Shown piece after piece: positions 49,236-62,686 of a stretch of 64,000 nt of DNA. Origin of the DNA: Synaphobranchus kaupii (taxonomy: Eukaryota > Chordata > Actinopteri > Anguilliformes > Synaphobranchidae). The notes below the pieces were generated by a model, which was not told the origin of the DNA, did not search any database, and saw nothing but the letters and a program-made list of their open reading frames with translations. How positions within the stretch are numbered: the stretch's first letter is position 1; the number at the start of each line of letters is the position of its first letter. The position numbers and the translations under genes are program-made. The DNA lies in NCBI GenBank assembly GCA_029718625.1, contig CM056380.1, forward strand, positions 46,035,596-46,099,595, given 5' to 3'.

Positions 49236-52200
49236 CTGGCCACCTGAGTGCGCTACGGACCAGCAAGCGAAACGCACACTTTACCCCCTTGGCCCACAGA
49301 CTCCCTCTGACCGCCGGTTTGGGGACCCATACCGTTCTTCAATTAACCAGACCACAATCTGTCTTTGAGGCTTCTCAACGGCTCGCCATGTCTCCTTAAA
49401 ACATTTCACGTTTTTTGATGGGCCTCGAGTTTCTGCCACATTCGCCTCAATGTCATTTAATTCCAGAATATTCTCTGACATTTTCTTTTCTTCGTTCTGC
49501 TCCATCTGTTAAAATGTAAAATGACTCTGGCTCTGACATCACTGGGCACGCTGGTTTTCTTCCACAGTCTAGTTGGAACACTTCTTTTTGACATATACAA
49601 ACAAAAAAAAGCCCTTCCCAGAGATTTTTCCTGATTCCTGTGCCAGTTTTCATTCCTCAGATATAAGTGGGTTTTCCCCTCCGTTTCTTACGATGTGGTA
49701 TCAAGGTTTGAGGTTTATTTGCATTTATGTTCAGCCAACTGAAACTTCAGTCACTTTAAACCACAGGACCAAACGAAACGTAGCGTAAAATATGTAGTGA
49801 GCAGTTAACGTGTTATTGGTGAGCTATAATTCCAGGAATTCCGTGGTCACATCTAAGACGAAGCAGCACCGCAATATGAAGGCACGCACCCTAAACAGGA
49901 TTGTGACTGCAGTTAAGGGCTACAACATCTCCTTCAAAGGTGTTAACATATGTCAGGAGTATGATAACAGCACCTTTTTTTTTTTTTTTACTTTTTACTT
50001 TTTTGTTACTGAAGAAAGCTTGACGCAGAAACGTCTGTGTTTTTTCTTTCTCCTCAGTATCATTAGAAATCATCTCCAAGGCGTATTTAAGGAATCTTTT
50101 GGCGTGCGGAGCCTTGCTTTTTTCCCCTTGGTTTATTACTTCATTTGGCGATTACACACCCGATTAAGTCTGAGCGCGGTACTTTTTGGCTTTTTACAGC
50201 ACATGAGTAGACATTAGCAGTGCTAAATATAAAACAGACGTTGCGGAAAATGGAAAAATAACCTGTATTTCTCCAGGAAAAATCTCCAGATATTTACTGA
50301 AATGTGCTGTAGACAAGAACATCTGCCAAATGCCGAAAACGCAATGTGATGTAACGCAGTGTACTGACACATATCTGACGGTGAATGTACCTGACAAAAG
50401 GCAAAACAACTGCAGAGACACAGACCGTATCCACCACTGAAACCCCTGTGAAAACGGTGCGGAAAGGCACAGCAGGCTGGGAGTACCGCCTACTGTGCGA
50501 AGCAGGAACAACACTGAACCTGACCTTTAACCTCAAGTTAAACGTGACACCACAATGCCTGCAACTGCACAGCACAATGATGCAAATTAGTTTCAGCAAC
50601 CCGTTTCCACGGATTATATTTACTTTGCTTTGTTCTGTTGGTTGAAGATACTTTTTCAAAACAGCATAAAATCTTTTTAATGTTATAATAAAAAATAAAA
50701 AAAACTATCTGAAAAACGTCAAATCCTTCATGTCAACAGGCTAAGATCTTGTCACTGCTACGCTCTTGTACAAGGCATTCTTCCAAGAACCAATTGTGTG
50801 CATTACAGTTACAGTATAGAATACTTCCAAGATGTCTGATGTTAGCAATGCAAGCCACTCTGGATGAGGGTGACGCTGCTCGTATATTACCAGGGGCTGG
50901 CGTCTTTGTATCTGATCATGTCCCGCCATTGAGCCAGTGGGGAGGAACTATGTGTGACACCGTGCGATCCCTGCATGGAATGACAGCGATTTGGACCTCC
51001 TCATGAGAGCAATCTAATTAGAGAGGAGGGGAGGACGGAGGCCAGTCTTGACCGCGACTGTACGTCGTCGGCGGCGAGGGGACACGTCGACTCCGGCGTT
51101 GTTTCTGCGGGGGACAGCGGGGGGGTTGATGAGGAGGTTCGAGGACCCCCCTCCTCGTGCGGTACCTCGGCCCAGACTCCGACCTTGGCGATTACGCCCC
51201 GGATAACCCCACGGGTCGCCCGGGGCCTGTCTGATGGAGGCCCGGTTAATTATCCTTCTCTCTTTCACCCATCCTTACGCTCGGCTCCTTCCTTTCCCTT
51301 GAGGTCCGGCTGTAATCGCCCTCTTCAGCGCCCCCCCTTCCTGTTTTCCTGCCTTTGCCCCCTCACCGTAGCCCCCCCACAGTGAACGCCGTACTCTTGC
51401 GCCAAGATTTGATTCCCGCCAGAGGAACTCCAGGGACCCCAGCTGAATCTGATCCAAGAGCACTAATTACCTCAAGACAAAAGCATTCATGAAGGACACT
51501 TATATGTATGTAAAAATAAATAAATAAATAACTATTTAAAAAGTCATCCCCTGCATTCCATACAGTGCAAGCCAGCTGACTGGAGCTGGAGCACTGCAGG
51601 GTGGTCGTAAGAGGGCCACTACCGCAAACTACCACAGACTTTTGACATTTTTAACTTTATTTATAGTGGAACAATGTCTCGGAAACCCGACTGATGGAGT
51701 GCACGGGACTGGCACCGCGCTGTTCCTGTGGCTACGTGCCACAGTCACAAGGGTCTGGCTGTCAGGGGACCCTCCACACCAGGGAGGCACTCAGCCCTGG
51801 ACACCCCTTCAAATGGAGGTGAAGGTCTCGAGGAGTTTTTACACACCGGCGAAAGTGGGGGGGGGGGGAAATTAACTAAACAAGAGGAGGAGAAGGAGTT
51901 CACATCCACAATGGATTTTAACCTCAAGGTCATTCTCTTTTCTCTTGTAAAATTATTATTATTTAGTTTTTTCTGAGCAGCATTTAATGATGCTGAAAAA
52001 TGGTGCGCAGACCTTGAAAATGAAAAGGTGCCAAAAAATTAAAAACTAAAAAAAAAAAATATATTTCCTGCATGTAGCGCTCGCATGAATCAGAACATCA
52101 CAGAATAAGGACGAGGCAAACTGACAGCTGCTACCTCCAGTGTGTCCAACACACCAGCCAATATGTTGATTGTATTTCAAGCTAAATCCAAACAGAACAG

Positions 52201-54423
52201 GTGGGCTGGGAACACCCACACAGTTCTCAGCTCTTCATCATCGATTCTGTATCACGGCGTTAGCACCCATCCCCCACGCCGGATCTTTACTTCCCTCACG
52301 CGAGCGATCCATGCCGACTGGCTGAGTGATAGGCCTGGTGCAACCTTGGGCTTGCTCATGGAGGATTGGAGGGGGGGTGATGATATTGGTCAGGCCCTGT
52401 TTAAATCTCCGGTTAGGAGAAGTGACAGCTGAGGCAGGACGGTCAGCAGTCCAGGGCCCGTATCATGACATGGCCCGGAGAGACGAGGCGAGGCAAAGCG
52501 CCGTGAGACGGGCGGGGCGCTGAGCTCCGGCTCAAGCCGCTAGCAGGCCCAGGCGCCCGCGCCGACGTGGGGCCACGGCGAAGGTTTCGGGGGGCGAGGG
52601 AGCGGTTGGCGAGGCTCGATCAGGCCCCCGGTCCCGCGGCTCCCTTCGTTAGCGGCGATTAATTTCACCGCTTCATTCAGATAGATCTTGCGGATCAATT
52701 GAGCAGCTCGTCAGATTAACACTGAGGGGAGGTGAGCCGTGATGACCTCACCGACTCAACATTATAAACACTGACCCATCTGCAAACTGCCAATGTCACA
52801 CAACGAATGCTCACTGCCTTTTCTATTTTTATATCAATTAGTAAAAGGGGTAAAAGCACTTATTTGCAATGTGTTGTTTTTTCTGATCAGCGAGAGGGGC
52901 AAGCATCTTATTTGCACTGGCCCTTCAAAATTCCAGTTTCAAATCTGAAACCATCGTAAATTCAGCAAATAACTATATTTGTGACAATATTAAGGTGAAG
53001 GACCAATGGAGCAGTCCAGAAAAACTCATGCATCTCGAAAAATATACATTTACAGAGGGATTTGGAGCTTTCATCTAGCTTAACTTCAGCCCAATGCTAC
53101 TATGGAATGTGGCCAAAATGTATTTCCTTTACCAAAAAAAGAAAGGCCCACATAAATGAAACTAAACCAAATTTAATTAATTTTTTTACCGCGGTTTGGA
53201 GTGTTTGGAAAACAGCCCTGTCAGCCGTGTAAGGCTTGACCCAGACGTCATTTTCAAGGACGTCTACAGGGGATATCAGGGTTTAGCGTATGCTGCACAA
53301 AGTGCGGCTTTCCCGTGAGGTCGGATGGCGGTGGAGCCGTCTCCCTTTCAGGACCCGTTGAATGCTGGGATGTCGTTTATCCGCTCTGACAAAAGCCTTC
53401 ACCGCGGAGAGGAGTTGCTGCCTAAGAGGCCGTGACAACGAAGGTCGTCGCGTCGCTCCCAGCTGCGGCGGGGCTTGATGTCGCCATGACAGCACGATGA
53501 GATGGCGGTGCACCATGAGACCTCACAACCACAGAGCCTGATATCGTACGACAAGGACAGGTGTTTCCAAATGACACCGCCCCTCTGCCCAGCTCCACTG
53601 CGTGTGCGCGTGCGTGCGTGGGGTGGAGTGGGGGGCTAAAGTCCCAGTTCTCCCAGAACAGAGCCAGAACGCTGTGAATAACTAGTCATCAAGCTACCCA
53701 ATCTGAACTGAACCCAAATACACTGGACCCAAAAACACACTTACAGAGAGCACAACTTCCAAGTAATGGATCATTTTCCCATAGAATGGATCCATACTTA
53801 ATAATTCATAATTTAACACTGCATTAATCCAAATGTGTATGCGTGAAATTACACGTAACAAATTGACTGATGACGTACACACGAGTGTTCATACATTACG
53901 CTTACGAAGATGACGAATGGCTAATTCACTGGTGACTTTGGAGTCATTTGCCAAATTGCCAGTCCACCCATCTCCGTGAGTCAGAGAATCACACAGAACA
54001 TTAGCAGGGTTAAGTATCCATTTAATGACTTTAACAGGGCAGCGTTTCCCTCAAAATCATTAGACCGTAGCACTTATGGCAAATGTGTTAAACTGGGAGG
54101 TGAGAATGGGAGAGGTTGTCCACTTTAGAAGTATGCTCAGGGTCCCATTAGAGGATGTGTCATGCCTTCGGTCGCTGTGGCCCCCATAACCCCTAGCCCG
54201 CTTTTCAAAACCCACCCACCCCACTTTTCAAACCCCCCACCCCGCTGCCACTCTGAAGTCTTTCCATGGAGCAATTATCACCCCAGGATTTCAAAAACAA
54301 TTAAGCCGGGCTTTTCCACCAGAGCACCATAATCTACGTCTGCAGAGATAACGAAACCTGGCAATTTGGAGTGAATAACGAGAGGGGATTGGCGCAGCCC
54401 ATGAACAGCGGGGTCCGAGAATC
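49236..54423. other. Unique intron
   Basis: No transposon ends or exons recognised. CpG-rich blocks lie at about 51040-51230 and 52440-52660. The latter is followed by an AT-core block at 52650-52760 (GATTAATTTCACCGC). Poly-A near 52047 and G-rich stretches near 51858. Confidence 0.5.
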
Positions 54424-54445
54424 GGGGGGGGGGGGGGGGGGGGGG
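54424..54445. repeat. Run of 22 consecutive G
   Basis: An uninterrupted homopolymer of G, unusual length for vertebrate DNA, capable of quadruplex formation and prone to length error in sequencing. Confidence 0.85.
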
Positions 54446-56316
54446 CAGAGCATAATTATGGCTCTGGCATATTGGACCGGACTCATTGAGGCCAAAGTCC
54501 CCACGTCCTGCGAGGTTCACGGCCAGTGCACTGCAAGGGAGGGGGGTAGAATAACGGGGGCTGGGTTCCGTTCACAGTGTGAGAGAGACGCCAAATATAT
54601 GAGCCCATCAGAACAGCCCACTGGATCCATCACCAACGACCTCCGCCAGCCCATTGCTCCCACAAACACATCACAATCTGTTACCGTTTGGAATTTCTGT
54701 CACTGCCCGGGAGCAATACTGTAGTAAATTCAATACTGAATTTCAAGTATTGGCAATAATGGCACCGCAAAAAATGGACGACAAGCCATGAATCTATGCC
54801 CCACTTCAGCTGCTGATCTGTTTATGCGACAACATTAGACATCTCTTTCCTGACATTTAAATTACGTAAAATGTAATTAATAATAGTAGCAAAATAGGAT
54901 GTTCGGTCATTATAATGGTAGTAGTAGTAGTAGTAATGAATACTGAATCTCTGTCGTTCTCCCACTAGAGGTCAGCTCTTTAAAAAATGCATGTCACTGC
55001 GCACATCTTCAATCTTATTTCCTTTTGTTCACCTTAAATCTATTTCTTCTCATCAGAACTTTTTATTTAAAACATATCTGACTTTTTATTAAAACATATC
55101 TGAATATGTTATTCAGATATGTTTGAATAAAGGAAATAAAATAAAATTACAAAGATATAAAGCAAACCAATGAACTATTGTGCAACAATTCTGCATCAAT
55201 AAAAAAAAACATTGAGGAAAAAAGTAAGACATCATTAGAAGGCACTTTCAGAAGAAAGAGAAATCCACCCAAGTCACTACCTTTAGTTTCTGACCGTGAA
55301 CGACTTGCTCAAGTCCTAGCTGAGCAGGAATGACTCAAGAGTCCTGAGGGCTTCATTACCTCAGCCTTCCTTCACAAACAGAGCCCCGAGTCCCAGCCCT
55401 GAGAGAAGCAGTTTCTCATCACTCCGAATCAGCGCACGGCTGCCTCATTCTGATTGACAAGCGTGTGCGGGGGCGGGATAAAAACGCTATCTCGAGCCGT
55501 GCAGCTGAGCAGTAATCATCTCCCTCAGCTTCCCGCAAAACGCCCCGATAAAAAGCGCGCTTCGCCACAAGAGGTTAGCGCATTTATTTGACTACGCTGA
55601 CGCTTGCTTGCACCTCTGATGGATTTATCGTTGCTGTGGTAATACCTGTAATAGTACAAAGACTGCAAAGCGGAACAGATGTACAAAGCTGTGTTGATAA
55701 CCGCAAACCAAGATTTCATTTGAGGTGAAACTAAATCAAGGAGGAACGCAAATGATGTAACATACATGGGAAATGGGGGGTAGGCAATGACTGGATTCCT
55801 TTAATTAATAAAACTTCTCCCCTATAGATGGAAGTACCCTGCATTTGTAATAAAAGTAGACTCGCAGTATTAATAATTTGGGCACGTTTCCAAATATTAA
55901 TGCAGACAACTGCTGAGGAAACATGGTCGGGAAAATGATCAACCTGTTATGAAATCTATAGGACTACGACATTAAAATTGCCACAGTCTAGTCAATATTG
56001 AAAATACATCCTTCATTGATAAATTTAAAATTTAATCATTTATATTTTTAATTTTATAAAGTCCAGACTTTCTTTAATGCATTACACACTCAAGGCAAAA
56101 AAGGTACCACCGATCTGTGAAACATTTACCGTTTTTAGTCTCTTTATACAAAAATAAACCAAAATAGGTAAAGTCAAAATGTCCTATCCTTTTTCATGTA
56201 ATGCTACAGTATATTTGAAGACAAAAGTCAATGACCTATTTGAAGTCAGTAAACCATTTAAAATATATTTGGGTGAGAATTATTAAAATAGTGTTTTACT
56301 TCAATTATACTATTTG

Positions 56317-56319
<3 letters not shown>
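54446..56319. other. AT-rich intron with perfect hairpin
   Basis: Includes (GTA)n at 54920-54934, the hairpin at 55092-55124, and AT-rich sequence approaching the trinucleotide repeat. No exon recognised. Confidence 0.55.
55092..55124. repeat. Perfect 15-bp inverted repeat, 3-base loop
   Basis: Left arm AAACATATCTGAATA, loop TGT, right arm the exact complement. The same AAAACATATCTGA also occurs directly upstream near 55067, so the hairpin may have arisen by local duplication and inversion. Confidence 0.9.

Positions 56320-56408
<89 letters not shown>
56320..56408. repeat. (TAA)n-(TTA)n palindromic trinucleotide repeat
   Basis: About 58 bp of TAA units switches at 56378 to about 30 bp of TTA units. 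The junction forms a perfect inverted repeat with arms of about 30 bp. More degenerate ATT repeats continue to about 56470. Confidence 0.95.
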
Positions 56409-56409
<1 letters not shown>

Positions 56410-56470
56410 AAATGTAAGAATAATAGTTATAATTATTATTATTTATTATTGTTATTATAATTATATTATT

Positions 56471-57395
56471 ATGTTTTTTATAAGGCATGTAAAATAAATC
56501 TTCTAGTTACTGCTTGTATTAGCAGTAGTGTGTGGTAGTAGCAGTAGCAGAGTGTTATCGCAGTCAGTGTGCTACACTTTAAAATGTGGCAGTTGTATTG
56601 CATGCACTCTGGAAAACACTTACATGTGCAGTTTGCAGACACAGTTCAGGAGACGCACTCTCACACAGAGACACACTGCCGTTTGGCCCTCAGTACCAAC
56701 ATGCACTGGTGCGCCAGAGCGCCGTCCGTCACGCAGCACCTGTTTGTGGTCTCCCAGCGACAGGGCTGAGAGGAGCAGACTGACAGCGTGTGACAGGCAC
56801 TTCTCAACACTAAAGGGGGCCCACATTAACCACTTAACTCGGGGGAATGAAGAGAAAAGGCGTCTCGCTCATGTCGCCTCTCCCTTCACGGCACATTAAC
56901 AGCAGAGGAGGGGAACGAACAGCAAAAAAAAAAAGAGGACAGGAAAAAGAGGAAAGGAAGTTTGTCTAAAGCCTTGAAAAGAGGTCAGCATCTACAGTTA
57001 CAGCAAGCAGGTACCTGAGGAAAACTGGGGTGGTTAACTCACTTCAGGATTACACTCACTCAACAGGCAGACCCCGCCCCCCTCACCCACCTATCCGCTT
57101 GCCTATAAATAAGAACTGGGGGCGAGGCTGCCTGGAGGACCGTTACCCCTGCACAGGCTGCTGGCACCCCTGTCATTCCAGGGGTGCAGGGAAGCGGAAG
57201 GGCAGCAGGCATGAGAGCTTGGGGACAGAAAGGTCTAAGCTGGGCGGTAAAAAAAGGATGCTTTCTCTAAAGCTGTGGGGAGAGGAGACAGATAACAGAC
57301 GGTGCGAATGAAGCTGCTGGTTTAATTAAGTAGTGCGGACTTGAGCATCTCACAGAAGTCACTGTGTGTCTTCTTCACGCACACATACGTGCTTG
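56471..57395. other. Unique intron
   Basis: Mixed composition without recognised repeats or exons; followed by (CA)n at about 57396-57459. Confidence 0.5.
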
Positions 57396-57459
57396 CACAG
57401 ACACACACAGACACACACACACAGACACAGACACACACACACACACACACACACACACC
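57396..57459. repeat. (CA)n microsatellite
   Basis: Imperfect ACACAG then pure AC repeats. Confidence 0.92.
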
Positions 57460-57948
57460 TTATGATAGACTAAACGTCTCTTCTTGTCCACCATTTCTCT
57501 TTTAAAGAACCACTTTACTCTCTTGCACACAGTACTCAATCTAACATATTTGCTGATAATGCTCATCACAAACCCTCATCACCACCCTCTTCTCAGGACA
57601 GGTCAGGGTCAGAGGTAGGAAGTACACATTCTAATCGCCCACTGGTCATTGGTCGCGTTCTGTGACATCTTATACTTCTACAAACAAGAGCCACAGTCAA
57701 CACACAATATTGCCGTTTGAAAATGATAATATTTCAGCTATACCTCAGAGAGCTCTGAGGTGTAATTGCAATGCTGAGCTTAAAATCGATCTTAAGTACT
57801 CCAGGGTTTCCAGAGCTCACAACAGCTGCTAATGAGAACAGGATAACAGGGGGGGGAAGGTTGGGCTAGATAGACTCATTTTCCCACGTGATGAAATGGG
57901 CGATATACTGTATATATCACAATGAAACTAAACAAACTTTTTATAAGC
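57460..57948. other. Unique intron
   Basis: No repeat or exon recognised; ends at the 35-bp array. Confidence 0.5.
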
Positions 57949-58155
57949 TAAGAGACCATTCGTATGATGAGGAGTCTGATGTCTAAGAGACCATTCGTAT
58001 GATGAGGAGTCTGATGTCTAAGAGACCATTCGTATGATGAGGAGTCTGATGTCTAAGAGACCATTCGCATGATGAGGAGTCTGATGTCTAAGAGACCATT
58101 CGTATGATGAGGAGTCTGATGTCTAAGAGACCATTCGTATGATGAGGAGTCTGAT
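57949..58155. repeat. 35-bp minisatellite, 6 copies
   Basis: The unit is TAAGAGACCATTCGTATGAT followed by GAGGAGTCTGATGTC. Six units are present, the last three bases short; only one internal substitution (CGCATG in unit four) is seen. Confidence 0.97.
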
Positions 58156-59654
58156 TTATTTTTATGCATTCCTCCCGCCCTCACATTCAAACTTAAGGAC
58201 ATTTTTCTGTGGAAATTTACCAGGCTAAAAGAGCACGCATGAATGACAACAAGCCGGTACCCATTCTGCTGTCTGTACCACAAAACTGTTCATATTTAGC
58301 TCTGTGGCCTGTACCCATTCAATTTTCCCACAGGAAGAACAAATTCCCCACCTCAGAGGTCAGACGGGTGTCAGTCAGGCGACTGCACCAGCTGCGCATT
58401 GCCAGCGTAACGGCTGCGCAGCAGCGCTGCAGCTGAACTGAAGAGGGAAAGTCTCTGACAGCACAAGCTTCAGAGGACACCCATCGGAATCTGCACTATC
58501 CTGAACTGGCTGAGGGTTTTTCAGCAATGGGACGGGAATATGACTGGGAATTCCAAAATTGGAAGAAAGATACCAACTCATACTGGAGTCATGAAGCAAC
58601 AGCTTTACAACATGAACAAAGTATCATGGGAAATGAAGTCGATAAACGGTCAGACATAAAGCTCAGACAGACACACAGAGCAATCAAGCACAAATGAAGA
58701 CACAGTCTTTCAGCCATAAACCCATTTGGCAACTACAAATATTATTTTAAGCTGCTGCACTTAATCCTATTTAAAAAAAACATCTCAACGATGTTTAAAT
58801 CAAGTTCTGAAATATTAAAAACTTGACTGTGAAGCGCAGCATGACTTTGTAGCAGGACTCTCTATTTCATATATCTGCGACTGGAGAACTCTCTGCTGGA
58901 CAAATTCCACACGGATCGACATCCCTACCCCAACTGGGACATGGCCAAAACTAACTGCTTTTTGATTGATTTTCAGAGTGGGGGTTGGGGGGTGTTGGGT
59001 TGGTTGGGGGGGAGATACTGTACTTAAACAGATACCCAAGCTCTAATTCCTTGGACTGCCCCTGATTGAAACCAGCGTCAGTAAGTCAGTCAGCAGAAGA
59101 CAGGAGAATGAATGCTGAATTAAAGCCTGTACTGGGAGGGGTCAGAGGTCAAGCAGCTCAAGGATACGGGAGAGCTATTCGAGAACACTTCAGAGAGGCT
59201 TTTTACATTCCTATATGTCACAGGAAAATAAATACACTAAAAAATAAAAATCTCGAGAAGGAAAAAAAAGAAAAAAAGAAAGAAAAAAAAAAGTGGGAAT
59301 TGACCTCTCTGTCTGAAACAAAGCTGCACCATTAAAAAAAAAAAAAAAGTGGGTGATTTAATGTATGTCAAGCAATCTGCATCGCACACTTGGCCCCCTA
59401 TCCCAAACTATAAAATCCCATCGCTGTGACCCCTGACCCTCAGACGTCTCTGCAGCCCTGCTGGGGAGGAGCGGAGCTCCGTAAAGGTATGTGGAGCCGG
59501 GAACGCTCTCAGTCAGCACGAGCGGTCCGATTGGTTTCGGGTCGGTCTCCAAACAGGAACAGTAGTGCAAACATCTGTGGCGCTTCTCGCTTTGCGTACA
59601 CGGCGGGACGGGCACGTTGAGACGAACGGGAACGGGAACGGGAGGAGCCTCTCG

Positions 59655-59656
<2 letters not shown>
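58156..59656. other. Unique intron
   Basis: Poly-A/GA stretches at 59255-59348. No repeat family or exon recognised. Confidence 0.5.

Positions 59657-59715
<59 letters not shown>
59657..59715. repeat. (CA)n microsatellite
   Basis: 59 bp of perfect CA repeats; another shorter CA tract is at about 60041-60067. Confidence 0.97.
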
Positions 59716-59717
<2 letters not shown>

Positions 59718-61020
59718 TGCAGTGCCGATCGGTCCGTAACACCAACCCCACCGGCCGCTTCTGACTGCTTCTGGGCCGCGGTCCAGTCCAAACCCCAAAG
59801 TCAACAGAGTCAGGTCCGCCAGAGAAACGCTGGGACTTTTTAAAAAATAAAACCCTGCCTTTATTTAAACTGGATTTAAGCTTATGAAGCTCTGCTGGTT
59901 GTAGGAACAGTAAGAAATATTTGATTTTAATTAGGGACAATCAAACATAGTCCACCTGCATTAAAACCCAAAAGAATTACACATCTCCACACGTCCCCAC
60001 ACCAACTCCATACACACCCCCTCACACCCCCTCACTCACACTCACACACACACACACACACACACACCATAACCCTGGACTTTCTCTGGCCTTCTCCTTT
60101 CTGGAAGTCACAGAGATCATTATTATGATAAACAGTGTTGGCGATGATATACGTTTAAATTTAGCAGGGAATGCTACACATAACCAGCACTCACTTCACA
60201 GCTGGGCGGTCATTGCAATCTCGAGCCTACTTTCTTCCACTCTGGAGCAATGTCTGGCCGTTCGTACAAACATGCAGTCTCTAGCTTTACATCACATTTC
60301 ACACGTAAGCAATGAACCACCAGAGAAATCCCCCATTTAAACTCATGCAAGCATGTATAGCAATGTACTGTGTGTATATTAGAGATGGGTATGAAATTTC
60401 AAGAGCAAATAGTATATGACCTTTGGGAAGCCAATAGCTGATGATTCAACCCAAACGCACACAGTAATGGGAATCATGAAACCATAGTAAAAACATAAAT
60501 AGCAGCTCCAAAACGTATGATAAAAAGTTCTATCAAGTAGGAGGCCTAGGGGATCATTGAAACTGCTCTACTGTTAGTTGCCAATGTTACATTTCCTCCT
60601 CGTGTCCTGCCAGCTTTATAGAATTAATTAATTTATATTTTATATAATGTGGCTCTGGTCCATTAATAGATGTGGAATTTGTCAATACAATATAAAATCA
60701 TGACACTTTAATTTCCTTTCACTCTACTTTCAGATAGCACTCAGCTAAAGTGGTGGTAAATTTTTCTGCGTGATAAAACAGGCTTATGTAATGAAATGCG
60801 CCGGTTGTTTTATCAGTGGAGATAGACAGGAAATCTGGCTTAATGCCTTAATCGGGGCACCTGTTATCGAGGAAATGCACCTGAACTACTGCTGAGCAGG
60901 AAAGCAAACAGAAAATGTATTAACTAATGACAGAAAATAGGCCAAAACTCTAGATGAAAGTCTAGCTAAAAACTGGGCTCCACACCAGCAAGAGAAACCC
61001 TGAGCATGGGTCAACACAAT
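59716..61020. other. Intron with AT-rich candidate regulatory block
   Basis: The segment 60600-60880 is AT-rich, non-repetitive and dense in TAAT/ATTA cores. The remainder is unremarkable. An (AT)n tract at 61021-61043 abuts the Tc1-like transposon. Confidence 0.45.
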
Positions 61021-61043
61021 GTATATATATATATATATATATA

Positions 61044-62684
61044 CAGTCAAGCCGGAAAGTCTGCACACCCCTTTCACCTTCTCCACGTTTTATTACGTTA
61101 CAGACATATTCTACAATAGATTGAGTTCATTTTTTGTCTCAATATTCTATGCAAAATAGCCCATAATGACAAAGTGAAAACAGGTTTTTAGACATTTGTG
61201 CTAATTTATTAACAATCAAAATGTAAAATATCATATGTACACAAGTGTGCACACCCTTTGATATGACACCCAAAAGTGAGCTGAGGTGCATTTTGTTTCC
61301 ACTGATACTGCTTGAGATGTTTCTACAACTTAATTGGAGTCCACCTGTGATAAATTCAATTGATTGGACATGATTGGGGATTGCCAACACCTGCCTATAT
61401 AAGGTCCCACAGTTGACAGTGCATGTCAGAGCCAACTCCAAGCCATGGGGTCAAAGGAATTATCTGCAGACCTCAGAAACAGGATTGTGTCAAGGCATAG
61501 ATCTGGAGAAGGGTACGGAAAAATCACTGCAGCTTTACAGGTCCCAAAGAGCACAGTGGCCACCATCATTCGTAAATGGAAGAAGTTTGGAACCACCAAG
61601 AATCTTCCTAGACCTGGCCGCCCGGCCAAACTGAGCAATCGGAGAAGACGGGCCTTGGCCAGGGAGGTGAGCAGGAACCCGAGGGTCACTCTGACAGAGC
61701 TCCAGCGTATCCTTGTGGAGATGGGAGAACCTTTCAGAAGATCAACCATCTAGGCAGCACTCCACCAATCAGGCCTTTATGGTAGAGTGGCCAGACGGAA
61801 GCCCCTCCTTAGTAAAAGGCACATCACAGCCCGCTTGGAGTTTGCCAAAAGGCACCTAGATGACTGTCAAACCATGAGAATCAAGATTCTCTGGTCTGAT
61901 GAAACCAAAATTGAACTTTTTGGCCTGAATACCAAGCGTCACGTCTGGAGGAAACCAGGCACCGCTCATCACCTGGCTAATACCATCCCTACAGTGAAGC
62001 ATGGCGGTGGCAGCATCATGATGTGGGGATGTTTTTCAGCAGCGGGAATGGGGGCGACTAGTCCTGATAGAGGGAAAGATGAATGCAGCTAAGTACACCG
62101 AGATCCTTGAAGAAAACCTGCTCCAGAGCGCTCTGGACCTCAGACTGAGGCGAAGGTTTACCTTCCAACATGACAACGACCCGAAGCACACAGCCAAGAG
62201 AACAAAGGAGTGGCTTCGGAGAAAGTCTGTGCATGTCCTTGAGTGGCCCAGCCAGAGCCCAGACCTGAATCCAATTGAACATCTGTGGAAAGAGCTGAAA
62301 ATTGCTGTGTACCGACGCTCCCCATCCAACCTGACGGAGCTTGCAAGGATATGCCAAGAGGAATGGGCAAAAATGTCCAGAAACAAGTGTGCCAAGCTCG
62401 TAGCTTCTTTCCCAAGACGCCGTGAAGCTGTAATCGCTGCCAAAGGTGCAGCAACCAAGTATTAGGCTAAGGGTGTGTACAGATATGTAACCCCTAAATA
62501 ACCTATTTTTGTCAGTAAAATAAAATTGCATATTTTCTAAAAACCTGTTTTCACTTTGTCATTATTGGCTATTGTGTGTAGATGTTTGAGGCAAAAAATG
62601 AACTCAATCTATTGTAGTATAAGTCTGTAACGTAATAAAACGTGGAGAAGGTGAAAGGGGTGTGCAGACTTTCCGGCTTGACTG
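61044..62684 (+). mobile_element. Nearly complete Tc1-like transposon, 1,641 bp
   Basis: The termini CAGTCAAGCCGGAAAGTCTG and inverse are flanked by TA (61042-61043 and 62685-62686). Inverted repeats of 149 bp each (61044-61192 and 62536-62684) are closely matched, with GACAAAGTGAAAACAGG near their inner ends. This fits the long-inverted-repeat group of Tc1-like elements. One plus-strand transposase gene lies between them. Insertion into an (AT)n microsatellite agrees with the TA target preference. Full length and close arm identity suggest a fairly recent insertion, though the gene has two lesions. Confidence 0.97.
61445..62465 (+). pseudogene. Tc1-like transposase (DD34E), one stop and one frameshift
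   Basis: Starts MGSKELSADLRNRIVSRH. It has the bipartite paired-like DNA-binding region with a GRPA motif between the helix-turn-helix parts (about residue 58). A TAG stop at 61751-61753 interrupts the frame at residue 103. The same frame resumes with [22 protein letters not shown] (first D) and [13 protein letters not shown]. One extra G in the run near 62049-62053 shifts the frame. The second part carries FQHDNDPKHTAKRT (second D) and [11 protein letters not shown] (E, 34 residues later), ending AAKGAATKY. Catalytic residues are all preserved but the copy cannot give a full protein. Confidence 0.95.
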
Positions 62685-62686
62685 TA

